From: Ferruginibacter sp.
GTDB taxonomy: Bacteria; Bacteroidota; Bacteroidia; Chitinophagales; Chitinophagaceae
Length of the DNA stretch: 64,000 nucleotides
Assembly (NCBI GenBank): GCA_017983695.1
Contig: JAGOAX010000005.1
Span: 124,001-188,000, forward strand
Direction of reading: 5' to 3'
The notes under the pieces were generated by a model. It did not search any database and was not told the origin of the DNA. It saw only the letters and a program-made list of their open reading frames with translations. Made by a program: the position numbers and the translations under genes. Shown piece by piece: positions 18,831 through 26,248 of this stretch. Each line of letters opens with the position of its first letter. Within the stretch, counting starts at the first letter, position 1.

Positions 18831-19169
18831 CTATAATTTGTAAACGGGTGTAATCGTTTTTACTATTTTTTCTACAGTTTTTTTAACCGGATTGTAATAT
18901 TCATCGTACGTAATATATACATTAGCCGCTCCATTTTTTAAAAGTAATTCTTGTTCTGCTTCGCTGAAAAAAGCCATAGAAACAAATTCACCAACTTTTC
19001 CATCTTCTCCTTTTAAGAAAAGTGTCCGCTGGTTTGCCACAGTCTTTTCTTCCTTAATAAATACTCCTTTGAATGAAACACCTTTTTGAAGTTTATCTGG
19101 TGCACTGTAATTACAACAGCATAGGGAAAAAATTGCAATATAAAGCCAAAATAGCCTTATCATAAGCAC
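18831..19169 (-). CDS. Small hypothetical lipoprotein
   Basis: 112 aa. A hydrophobic N-terminus runs into a Cys cluster (FSLCCCNYS), which can serve as a lipobox, so the product is probably a lipoprotein. The mature part is a short beta-rich domain (KGVFIKEEKTVANQRTLFLK). An alternative start is the ATG at 19163. Not recognised by function. It lies 16 bases downstream of the YkuK-like gene on the same strand. Confidence 0.6.
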   Translation of the reverse strand: MLMIRLFWLYIAIFSLCCCNYSAPDKLQKGVSFKGVFIKEEKTVANQRTLFLKGEDGKVGEFVSMAFFSEAEQELLLKNGAANVYITYDEYYNPVKKTVEKIVKTITPVYKL

Positions 19170-19185
19170 AAGAGTTTAATGGGTA

Positions 19186-19659
19186 TCAATTCACCACTTT
19201 ATTGGCACAACTGCTGCTGGCAAAAGCTTCGGGTTTGGCTTTAAAGGCAAAGCCCATTCCTAAAATGTAACCCATCGCTTCACGTAAGGCTTCATTACTT
19301 TTAAATTGTGGATTAGTGTTAATGTCGGCATGTACTTCCATGTCAACATTATACTCCGTAAATAAATTGCACAATTCGTAAGCAATTTCAATGCTTTTTG
19401 CAACTTCAACAAGCATCCGTTCTTTAATGCTGTACTTGTGTAATGTTTTTTCGTTGTGAATAAACATAAAGCCGCCATGGCCCTCACGTAAAAAAACAAT
19501 TACCGTTGCAAATTCAGTTTCTTTGCCTTTTACCTGGCTGTCGGTACCAATACAAACTTTTAAATGAAAGCCGGAAGCTGTTTCCCTTTTAATGGCCTGT
19601 TCAACTGCATTTTTAATGGGAAGCTGGATGGGGTCTCCGTTAAATTTTCTCCATAACAT
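19186..19659 (-). CDS. YkuK/DUF458-like RNase H-fold protein
   Basis: About 157 aa. The core VCIGTDSQVKGKETEFATVIVFLREG (first acidic residue in GTDSQ) and the later segment VDMEVHADINTNPQFKSNEAL match the DUF458 family, whose fold resembles ribonuclease H; no enzymatic activity is established. The ATG at 19659 (MLWRKFNG) is chosen because the longer frame to 19704 would be translated through a dispersed C/G-rich repeat arm. Confidence 0.75.
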   Translation of the reverse strand: MLWRKFNGDPIQLPIKNAVEQAIKRETASGFHLKVCIGTDSQVKGKETEFATVIVFLREGHGGFMFIHNEKTLHKYSIKERMLVEVAKSIEIAYELCNLFTEYNVDMEVHADINTNPQFKSNEALREAMGYILGMGFAFKAKPEAFASSSCANKVVN

Positions 19660-19696
19660 AAAAATGGGGTTTTCTAAAGTTACTGAAAAAATCAAT

Positions 19697-19835
19697 GCCC
19701 CCAACCCCCTAAAGGGGACTTAGTAACAGTTTTATAATGTACATCTGCAGAATATATCCAGTATTGGCCTTAAAAAAATTGAAAAGATATTTGAAATACT
19801 GAACTCTTTAAAGCCCCCTTCAGGGGGTTGGGGGC
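19697..19835. repeat. REPIN-like inverted-repeat element, copy A
   Basis: Two 25-bp arms (19697-19721 and 19811-19835) are inverted copies with 2 mismatches; each contains a self-complementary CCCCT..AGGGG core. They flank an 89-bp interior that shares GAAAAGATATTT with copy B at 45372-45476. It lies between the YkuK-like gene and the small-transcript terminator. Confidence 0.7.
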
Positions 19836-19842
19836 TTTGCAT

Positions 19843-19871
19843 AAAAAAGGGGCGGCCCCTAACGCCACCCC
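19843..19871 (-). terminator. Minus-strand intrinsic terminator of a possible small RNA
   Basis: GGGGTGGC pairs with GCCGCCCC (one mismatch) around a 7-nt loop and is followed on the minus strand by TTTTTT. The nearest upstream annotated gene on that strand ends 318 bases away, so it more likely ends a separate short transcript. Confidence 0.65.
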
Positions 19872-20012
19872 TTAACTTACACATGAATCTACCTTACTGT
19901 TTTATAATATCTTTTACCTAATTTTAATTATTGTTATACGGGCTCCTACCATATTCATTCACCTATATTTAGTGTGTTACCCTATTTACCGAACGCATTT
20001 TACTGATAAAAA
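19870..20012 (-). ncRNA. Candidate small regulated transcript (sRNA or leader-peptide mRNA)
   Basis: Inferred from a palindromic operator-like site, a -7-like TATATTTA box and a terminator in the right order and orientation; expected length about 170 nt including the terminator. It contains two overlapping tiny frames: GTG at 19961 (MNEYGRSPYNNN) and ATG at 19958 (MNMVGARITIIKIR), just after an AGGTGA stretch. No known RNA family was recognised. Confidence 0.3.
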
Positions 20013-20019
20013 TTACCGT

Positions 20020-20027
20020 TAAATATA
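20020..20027 (-). promoter_or_regulatory. Possible -7 box (TATATTTA) of the small transcript
   Basis: One mismatch to TAnnTTTG on the minus strand, just downstream of the palindrome at 20031-20045. Confidence 0.3.
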
Positions 20028-20030
20028 ATC

Positions 20031-20045
20031 TAACAGGTACTGTTA
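20031..20045. promoter_or_regulatory. Perfect palindrome TAACAG-GTA-CTGTTA, operator-like
   Basis: 6-bp perfect arms with a 3-bp centre, immediately upstream of the -7-like box for the minus-strand small transcript, where a dimeric regulator would overlap the -33 region. Confidence 0.4.
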
Positions 20046-20188
20046 AGAGAAAGATTGGCGTACGGATGTTTTGCTTTGTAATAACGCAGATTCAGGTCAA
20101 TTATTATGTTATAGCCCAGAAAATATTGATTGACAATTGTTATAAAAGCAACACTACAAGATTGGTGAGTCACCTGTTTTTATACCCG

Positions 20189-20554
20189 TTAATATTGCCC
20201 GGTACTTAATAAAACCAGGGTACAGGCCTCTTGTGTTGCTATCCCTTTTTGTTGTGCCAGTTCCATAAGCTCATCATTCTCGGCACCGGGATTAAAAATG
20301 ATACGTTTTGGATGAAGGGAAAAAATATAATCGTAGTATTCCTGCTGGTGCAATGGATTTAAATAAAGCGTAACCGTATCAATATTGTCAAATGCTTTTT
20401 TTTCTGTTTCAATTTCAAGGCCATTAATATTGCCCTTCTTTTTACCCAAGGCCACAACAGGCTGCTTATTTGCCGTAAGCCTTTTTATTGCCAGGTTGCT
20501 GTAACGTGCCGGATTTTCGGACGCACCAAGTACCAATGTTTTTTTTGTTGCCAT
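20189..20554 (-). CDS. CoA-binding domain protein (Rossmann fold)
   Basis: 121 aa, one compact Rossmann domain. The N-terminal VLGASENPARYSNLAIKRL and the C-terminal IIFNPGAENDELMELAQQKGI plus ACTLVLL are typical of small YccU-like CoA-binding proteins. Function is uncertain; members bind CoA or related nucleotides. It starts 1 base after the stop of the upstream DCC gene, so the pair is co-transcribed. Confidence 0.82.
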   Translation of the reverse strand: MATKKTLVLGASENPARYSNLAIKRLTANKQPVVALGKKKGNINGLEIETEKKAFDNIDTVTLYLNPLHQQEYYDYIFSLHPKRIIFNPGAENDELMELAQQKGIATQEACTLVLLSTGQY

Positions 20555-20555
20555 A

Positions 20556-20957
20556 TTAAGTTAAAAATCTTGTTCTTACTTCCGGTGTTGGTATCATACA
20601 TTCCTGCCGTACACCAAACCATTTGTAACGGTTTTTTGCTATCCAGTTATACAACCCATCACGGATAAATTTAGGTACAATAATAAAGCCATAACATAAA
20701 GGCCATAAAGCACCTAAATACCTGCATACTTTTAGTGCCGCAGTAGATTGTGTATAAGCTTTGCCATCTTCAATAAATACAAACGATTTCATTTCCACAA
20801 TGGGTAAATTATATTGCCGCAAAAACAACCTTCCTTTTTCTGATTGTAATGGTGCAAATTGAATTTTGGCTTTTTTATCTCTTTTGATTGTAAAATTAAC
20901 GGCGCTGTTACAAAAATTACAAACGCCATCAAATAGTATTACGGGTTGTTGTTTCAT
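20556..20957 (-). CDS. DCC1-like thiol-disulfide oxidoreductase (DUF393)
   Basis: 133 aa. The family name motif is present: FDGVCNFCNSAVNFTIKRD at residues 9-27 with the CxxC redox pair, followed by FAPLQSEKGR and the C-terminal YNWIAKNRYKWFG. DCC proteins have a thioredoxin-like fold; physiological substrates are unknown. A TAACTTTG promoter box lies 8 nt upstream of the ATG. Followed immediately by the CoA-binding gene. Confidence 0.87.
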   Translation of the reverse strand: MKQQPVILFDGVCNFCNSAVNFTIKRDKKAKIQFAPLQSEKGRLFLRQYNLPIVEMKSFVFIEDGKAYTQSTAALKVCRYLGALWPLCYGFIIVPKFIRDGLYNWIAKNRYKWFGVRQECMIPTPEVRTRFLT

Positions 20958-20965
20958 TTCTTATA

Positions 20966-20973
20966 CAAAGTTA
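20966..20973 (-). promoter_or_regulatory. -7 box (TAACTTTG) of the DCC/CoA-binding operon
   Basis: Exact TAnnTTTG on the minus strand, 8 nt from the ATG at 20957. Confidence 0.45.
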
Positions 20974-21008
20974 AGCTTGTTATGCTTACTTAAAATAAAT
21001 TGAAATTT

Positions 21009-21389
21009 TTATTGATTGGTAATAGTAGCTTTAAACTTCCTTTCTATTGTGGCTTTCTTTCTCAATGTAAAAAAGATGTACAGGTTAAAAAAGTGCATAG
21101 CACCGAGTATAAGTATGATGAGACCAACTTTAACGCTGAGTTTTTCTATCACTTCCTGGAAGTTGCTGATACTGCTGGTTACCTGTAATGTGTAAACAGC
21201 ATATCCAATATTGATAAGATAAAAGCCTACGAGCAATAAATTATTTACGCTGTCTGCCAGTTCTTTATTGCCATGGAATATGTCGATTAAAAATACTTTA
21301 CCATTTTTAAACAAGGTTCTGGCAACCCAAACAGTTAACGCAATTGTAATGACGAGATAAAAACAGTAGGTAATGATAATGTAGTTCAT
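21009..21389 (-). CDS. Hypothetical membrane protein, 126 aa
   Basis: Three hydrophobic segments (about 3-24, 48-66, 85-108), a positively charged loop and a basic C-terminus (RKKATIERKFKA). Not recognised beyond a small integral membrane protein. It lies 25 bases downstream of the 113-aa membrane gene and the GbsR-type regulator, so the three probably form an operon. Confidence 0.65.
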   Translation of the reverse strand: MNYIIITYCFYLVITIALTVWVARTLFKNGKVFLIDIFHGNKELADSVNNLLLVGFYLINIGYAVYTLQVTSSISNFQEVIEKLSVKVGLIILILGAMHFFNLYIFFTLRKKATIERKFKATITNQ

Positions 21390-21414
21390 AAAATTTATTT
21401 AAGTGATGATTAAA

Positions 21415-21756
21415 TTATTTTAACAGATCGAGCGGTCTCTTCATTTTTACATATACTTCGTTATAACATAGATATGCATAATACACTGCCATAAACGGTG
21501 CAACATAAAGTAATACCCAAAAAGAACCGGGTATAGTGATAACCGCAATAAATGTTATCCAATGATAAATATATCTTGCTCCCCATCTATTGGTAAAGCA
21601 ACGGTTATAGGCATGTACCAGCATACTGATCACCTGCCAGCCGCCTACAATAAAATACCCTGCAAAAAGAACCGGGGTGTCTATAATACTGAGGATTGTA
21701 AAACTGAAAATAAGTCCAACACTAATCCAGAAATCGTATGTTTTAAAATTTTTCAT
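21415..21756 (-). CDS. Hypothetical membrane protein, 113 aa
   Basis: Hydrophobic segments at about 9-27, 30-48 and 68-96, with a charged YNEVYVKMKRPLDLLK tail. No recognised family. It lies between the GbsR-type regulator gene and the 126-aa membrane gene on the same strand, so it is a candidate target of that regulator. Confidence 0.65.
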   Translation of the reverse strand: MKNFKTYDFWISVGLIFSFTILSIIDTPVLFAGYFIVGGWQVISMLVHAYNRCFTNRWGARYIYHWITFIAVITIPGSFWVLLYVAPFMAVYYAYLCYNEVYVKMKRPLDLLK

Positions 21757-21846
21757 AACTGTGTATTTTATAATTTCAGAAATATTTGAAAATACTATGT
21801 CAAATAAAAGCCGAATTAACGGCTGTAGGTTTTAAAGGCGTAAAAC

Positions 21847-22353
21847 CTATTTAAAGAACTTCAATACATTTCCCAAAAACCAATTCTCATCTGCCTTAAT
21901 CATCACGTCAAGCATTTTATCTGCCTGACCGCCAAATTTTCTTATGCCGGCGATGGTATCAATAAACTGTTTGGTGTCTTTATCTTTTTTATCGCCATCA
22001 ATTTTTTCAAGCTGACCTAATAATTTAAGCATGGGATCCAGTTCCCTTTTCTTTCTTTCTTTAATAATTTGTGTGGCTACTTTCCAGATATCTTTTTCGG
22101 CAGTAAAAAATTCTTTGCGTTCGCCGGGGATTAATACCCGGTCTACCAGGCCCCAACCGATTAAATCACGGGTATTCATATTTACATTACCGCGGCTGAT
22201 GTTGAGTTGCTCCATAATATCATCCTGTGTAATGGGATCGGGGCTGATAAGCAACAGCGCATGTATTTGTGCCATAGTACGGTTAATACCCCAATGTGTA
22301 CCAAAGGCGCCCCAACTGCTGATGAACTGTGCTTTAGCTTCGGTAAGTTTCAT
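21847..22353 (-). CDS. GbsR/MarR-type winged-helix transcriptional regulator
   Basis: 168 aa. The winged-helix region is visible: MAQIHALLLISPDPITQDDIM then LNISRGNVNMNTRDLIGWGLVDRV (helix-turn-helix with the recognition helix around SRGNVNMN), a wing GERKEFFTAEKD, and a C-terminal helical dimerisation tail. GbsR-type proteins respond to small ligands such as choline in Bacillus; the ligand here is unknown. First gene of a likely operon with the two small membrane proteins. A TATCTTTG box is 18 nt upstream. Confidence 0.85.
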   Translation of the reverse strand: MKLTEAKAQFISSWGAFGTHWGINRTMAQIHALLLISPDPITQDDIMEQLNISRGNVNMNTRDLIGWGLVDRVLIPGERKEFFTAEKDIWKVATQIIKERKKRELDPMLKLLGQLEKIDGDKKDKDTKQFIDTIAGIRKFGGQADKMLDVMIKADENWFLGNVLKFFK

Positions 22354-22371
22354 GATGAATTATTTATATCA

Positions 22372-22379
22372 CAAAGATA
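22372..22379 (-). promoter_or_regulatory. -7 box (TATCTTTG) of the GbsR-type regulator
   Basis: Exact TAnnTTTG on the minus strand, 18 nt from the ATG. Confidence 0.45.
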
Positions 22380-22490
22380 AGGCATTTATTGAATTTTCAA
22401 AACTTATTGAAAGTAAATTTTATTCGTATTTTACATAAGTTTTGGATGAACTACACTTCACTAAAAATTGAGTAAAGAAATAACGCTGAA

Positions 22491-22545
22491 GAGTGCGACG
22501 CCTGTGCAGCTAAATAGAAATACTGAAGCTGGTTACAAAAAATAA
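22491..22545. repeat. Dispersed intergenic repeat, copy 2 (GAGTGCGACGCC family)
   Basis: Matches 9611-9664: the same GAGTGCGACGCC start, GCAGC-AAATAGAA core and A-rich end. Both copies lie at the 3' side of a minus-strand gene. Confidence 0.6.
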
Positions 22546-22577
22546 AAAAGCGTTAGCTTCTTAAAACTAACGCTTTT
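22544..22577 (-). terminator. Intrinsic terminator of the E2 gene
   Basis: Perfect 11-bp stem (AAAAGCGTTAG / CTAACGCTTTT) with a 10-nt loop. On the minus strand it is followed by TTTTTTATTTTTTG-like sequence, 19 bases after the E2 stop. Confidence 0.75.
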
Positions 22578-22595
22578 AACTATGTTTAAGAAAAC

Positions 22596-24230
22596 TTATA
22601 CCAACATGGTTACCGGGTTCTCTAAATACTTTTTTAATGTTTGTAAGAATGCAGCACCTACAGCACCATCAACACTTCTATGATCGCAGCTTAATGTAAG
22701 TTTCATAATATTGGTTACACCAAAGCCATCGCCTTTTTTAACTACCACTTCTTTAATGGCACCAACTGCCAGTATTGCACTATCCGGTGGATTGATGATG
22801 GCAGTAAATTCATCAATATCCATCATACCTAAATTAGAAATGGTGAAAGTATTACCACTGAATTCTGCAGGCTGTAATTTTTTATCTTTTGCTTTGCCAT
22901 ACAGTTCTTTTGCATCGGCTGCAATTTGTGATAATGTTTTCTGATCGGCAAAACGGATTACCGGAACGATTAATCCCTCCGGTAAGGCTAATGCAGAGCC
23001 GATATGTACGTGATGATTCTGGCGGATAAAATCTCCCATCCAGCTGCTGTTAACATCTGGATGTTTACGCAGTGCCATTGCACTTGCTTTTATAATCATG
23101 TCGTTGAAAGAAATCTTAACAGGGCTCACTTCATTCATGGCCACTCTTGCTGTAATGGCGTTATCCATGTTAATAGACATGGTTAAATAAAAATGCGGCG
23201 CACTGAATTTGCTTTCACCCAGGCGGCGTGCAATCACTTTACGCATTTGTGTAAGTGGCACATCAGTAAATCCTTCCTGGCCGGTTGCAGTAAATACGGC
23301 GGCTTGTGCTACAGGTTTTGTTGCAGCTGCTTGAGCTGGTGCTGCAGATGGCACATAACTGTCTACATCTTTTTTGGTTACTCTTCCGCCATCACCACTG
23401 CCACTAACTTTACTAATGTCAATTCCTTTATCGGCAGCTAATTTTTTTGCTAATGGAGATGCTTTTACTCTTCCATTAGAAGAAGCGTTTTGTGGTTGGT
23501 CGTCCGCAGGATCCTGTGGGTTTGTGGTTGGTTGTTGTGCGGCAGGGACGTCTGCTGTTTCTGCAGCAGGGGCACTTGCAGCAGGTGCAGAGTTTGCTCC
23601 GGATTTTTCAGCAGCTACATAAGCACTTACATCAGTGCCGGGTTTACCAACTATTGCAATGATCTCATTTATTTTGGCGGCTTTACCAGCTTCCACACCT
23701 ACATATAATAATGTACCTTCTTCATATCCTACTACTTCCATAGTGGCTTTGTCTGTTTCCACATCAGCCAGCACATCATCACTTTTTACTAAATCGCCTA
23801 CTTTCTTATTCCACGAAACTATTTTTCCCTCCGTCATAGTATCGCTTAACAAAGGCATACGAATTTCTTTTGCTCCTGCCGGTAAAGCCACTTTAGCAGG
23901 TGCAGCGCTGGTTGAAGCCGGAGCAGGTACAGCTGCAGCAGCAGTTTTTGTTGCTCCGCCATCTACATCTAAAAGAGATTTAAAATCTTCGCCTTCTTTA
24001 CCCACAATAGCAATAATCTGATTGATTTTTGCAGCTTCGCCAGCCGGAACACCAATGTATAACAAAGTGCCATCAGCATACCCCACTACTTCCATTGTAG
24101 CCTTATCTGTTTCCACATCTGCAAGCACATCATCGCTTTTTACCTTGTCGCCCACTTTTTTATTCCAGGTTACAATTTTCCCTTCAGTCATCGTATCGCT
24201 CAACAGCGGCATGCGTATCACTTCTGCCAT
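22596..24230 (-). CDS. pdhC: Pyruvate dehydrogenase complex E2, dihydrolipoyl acetyltransferase
   Basis: 544 aa. Two N-terminal lipoyl domains each carry VETDKATMEVV (lipoyl-lysines near 43 and 163), joined by Ala/Pro-rich flexible linkers. A peripheral-subunit-binding domain follows (VKASPLAKKLAADKGIDIS, about 255-290), then the catalytic acetyltransferase domain with DHRSVDGA near 515. It moves acetyl groups from E1 to CoA. Two lipoyl domains are normal for this phylum. Acetyl specificity over succinyl or branched-chain is inferred from domain count and motifs; no E1 or E3 gene is adjacent. Confidence 0.9.
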   Translation of the reverse strand: MAEVIRMPLLSDTMTEGKIVTWNKKVGDKVKSDDVLADVETDKATMEVVGYADGTLLYIGVPAGEAAKINQIIAIVGKEGEDFKSLLDVDGGATKTAAAAVPAPASTSAAPAKVALPAGAKEIRMPLLSDTMTEGKIVSWNKKVGDLVKSDDVLADVETDKATMEVVGYEEGTLLYVGVEAGKAAKINEIIAIVGKPGTDVSAYVAAEKSGANSAPAASAPAAETADVPAAQQPTTNPQDPADDQPQNASSNGRVKASPLAKKLAADKGIDISKVSGSGDGGRVTKKDVDSYVPSAAPAQAAATKPVAQAAVFTATGQEGFTDVPLTQMRKVIARRLGESKFSAPHFYLTMSINMDNAITARVAMNEVSPVKISFNDMIIKASAMALRKHPDVNSSWMGDFIRQNHHVHIGSALALPEGLIVPVIRFADQKTLSQIAADAKELYGKAKDKKLQPAEFSGNTFTISNLGMMDIDEFTAIINPPDSAILAVGAIKEVVVKKGDGFGVTNIMKLTLSCDHRSVDGAVGAAFLQTLKKYLENPVTMLV

Positions 24231-24305
24231 ATAATAATTATTTCAAATTTTTGTTAATTGAGGTTCGAAATTAAGGCAAAAAGAGGAAATGACCGTACTG
24301 AATTA

Positions 24306-26108
24306 TCAGTCTAATTCTAATTTCAGCCTTTCTTTTAATTCTTTAACCAAAGGATACTCTTCTATTATTTTCTGATATTGTTGTTTACGGGTTAAAGGAG
24401 CATCGGTTTCCACTACTTCGGTGGTATCTTCAATTACAACAATACGGTACACCAATAGCCGGTTACAAAAATAATTTTGCAGATGCAGAATAAGATCTGC
24501 CCGCTCGTTTTCAATAAAGGCTTTATGTATTTCGCCTTTGGTTATTATTTCGATGGTATTGTTATCAATTACACTTAATGATGCATTTTTAAAATTGGTA
24601 ACAGCCGCCGGGTTTTTTCTTGCTACCAGTTTATCTATAAATAATTGCCAGGCAGTTTTCAAACTTTCCTCAGTTATTTCTTTTACTTCCAGCCCGGCAG
24701 TTTTATTCTGTTCGGTTAGCTTTTGGCGGATTTTATTTAGCGAAGCAAGTCCAGCTTTTGGTTTGTTGTTTTCGGCCCCGGCAGTTACCGGTATTTTATT
24801 TTGCTCCGCTTGTGGTGGAGAAAAGGTGGGTTGATCGTTAACAATTACAGCTTTTTTTATTGCTGGTTCTTCAATCACTAATTTTGCTGCTACCGGCGTT
24901 GTTTCCTTTACAGCAATTATTGGTATTGTTCTAAACGCAACCGGCTTTGCTGTTTCAACCAGTTTTTTTTTACTTACCGTACCATCATTATTTACCAGTT
25001 CAATAGCCTGTTGCAGGTAGCTCAGTTTTATTATAGTCAATTCAACCAGTAACCTTTTGTTACGTGCCTGTTTATAATTTATTTCAGCTTCGCCTAAAAG
25101 ATTTAGAGCGCCTATTAACCAACCCAGCGAAATCTGTTGCGCCGCCTGTAAATACTTTTGTTTAAAATCATCTGCCACTTCAAGTAATATAGCAGCCTTA
25201 GCATCTTTACTTACCAGTAAATTACGAATGAACTCTGCAAAGCCTTCAATAATAGTATCTCCCTCAAAACCCTTTCGGTTAATTTCATCAAACAGCAACA
25301 TCGCTTCACTCATGTTTTGCTGTTGCATTAAATCTAAAAACTTAAAATAATAATCTTCATCTAAAATGTTCAGATGCTCTAAAGTATTGGCATAATTCAA
25401 TTGCCCGTTGGTAAAACTTACGATCTTATCTAAAATACTTAAGGAGTCACGCATGCAGCCTTCGCTTTTTTGCGCAATGATGTGTAAAGCTGCTTTATCA
25501 GCCTTTATCTCTTCTTTATCACAAATTTCCTGGAGGTGCTCAACCGTATCGTTATTGGTAATTCTTTTAAAATCAAATATCTGGCAGCGGCTTAAAATTG
25601 TAGGTAATATTTTATGCTTTTCTGTTGTTGCAAGAATAAAAATGGCATAGGGTGGTGGCTCTTCCAGTGTTTTTAAAAACGCATTGAAGGCTGCAGTACT
25701 CAGCATGTGTACCTCATCCACAATATATACTTTGTATTTACCAGCCTGCGGTGCAAAACGAACCTGCTCCACCAAACTCCGTATATCATCTACCGAGTTA
25801 TTACTGGCAGCATCCAGCTCATGAATATTTAAAGAAGTGCCGGCATCAAAAGATACACAGCTATGGCAGGTATTACAGGCTTCGCCATCTTTGGTTTGAT
25901 TTTCGCAATTGATGGTTTTGGCTAAAATTCTTGCGCAGGTGGTTTTGCCCACACCCCTTGGCCCACAAAATAAAAAGGCATGTGCCAGTTGATTATTTTT
26001 AATGGCATTTTTTAAAGTAGTGGTTATATGTGCCTGCCCAACTACAGTATTAAAATTCTGTGGCCTGTATTTACGTGCTGAAACGATGAATTTTTCCATT
26101 TGCCCCAA
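24306..26108 (-). CDS. dnaX: DNA polymerase III subunits gamma/tau (clamp loader)
   Basis: 600 aa. AAA+ clamp-loader ATPase: Walker A GPRGVGKTT near 46, a zinc-binding cysteine set (CENQTKDGEACNTCHSC, about 68-84), Walker B VDEVHML, sensor 1 ILATTE and the SRC motif (ILSRCQIFDF). An extended, lower-complexity C-terminal tau-like region runs from about 370 to the end. No programmed frameshift site was searched for, so a separate gamma form is unproven. It loads the sliding clamp and bridges polymerase and DnaB; dnaB is in this window at 40970. Confidence 0.95.
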   Translation of the reverse strand: MGQMEKFIVSARKYRPQNFNTVVGQAHITTTLKNAIKNNQLAHAFLFCGPRGVGKTTCARILAKTINCENQTKDGEACNTCHSCVSFDAGTSLNIHELDAASNNSVDDIRSLVEQVRFAPQAGKYKVYIVDEVHMLSTAAFNAFLKTLEEPPPYAIFILATTEKHKILPTILSRCQIFDFKRITNNDTVEHLQEICDKEEIKADKAALHIIAQKSEGCMRDSLSILDKIVSFTNGQLNYANTLEHLNILDEDYYFKFLDLMQQQNMSEAMLLFDEINRKGFEGDTIIEGFAEFIRNLLVSKDAKAAILLEVADDFKQKYLQAAQQISLGWLIGALNLLGEAEINYKQARNKRLLVELTIIKLSYLQQAIELVNNDGTVSKKKLVETAKPVAFRTIPIIAVKETTPVAAKLVIEEPAIKKAVIVNDQPTFSPPQAEQNKIPVTAGAENNKPKAGLASLNKIRQKLTEQNKTAGLEVKEITEESLKTAWQLFIDKLVARKNPAAVTNFKNASLSVIDNNTIEIITKGEIHKAFIENERADLILHLQNYFCNRLLVYRIVVIEDTTEVVETDAPLTRKQQYQKIIEEYPLVKELKERLKLELD

Positions 26109-26248
26109 ATCCGCCGGTTGGCGGAACTTTTAGATTAAAATAATTATTGCACTTGCAATTTACTAAGACTTTATTGTTTTAAATATAAAAGCTCTTTTTT
26201 AGCAAAGAGCGCTTCAATACTTTCTCCCCTTTAGCAGTTTGAGCCAGC

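Larger units (their letters stand above)
19705..20188. other. Gene-poor interval with a repeat element and a possible small transcript
   Basis: About 480 bases without an ordinary gene. It holds most of repeat copy A, a minus-strand terminator (19843-19871), two tiny overlapping reading frames (19914-19961), a TATATTTA box (20020-20027) and a perfect palindrome (20031-20045). From 20046 to 20188 no further signal was recognised. Confidence 0.6.

Noticed and set aside
19659..19704. 15-residue N-terminal extension of the YkuK-like protein
   Set aside because: Would be encoded partly by the repeat arm at 19697-19721 and does not match the family N-terminus; the ATG at 19659 fits better.
23193..24234. 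Several open frames antisense to the E2 gene
   Set aside because: They mirror the Ala/Pro linkers and duplicated lipoyl domains of E2; the similarity between them only reflects the two lipoyl repeats.
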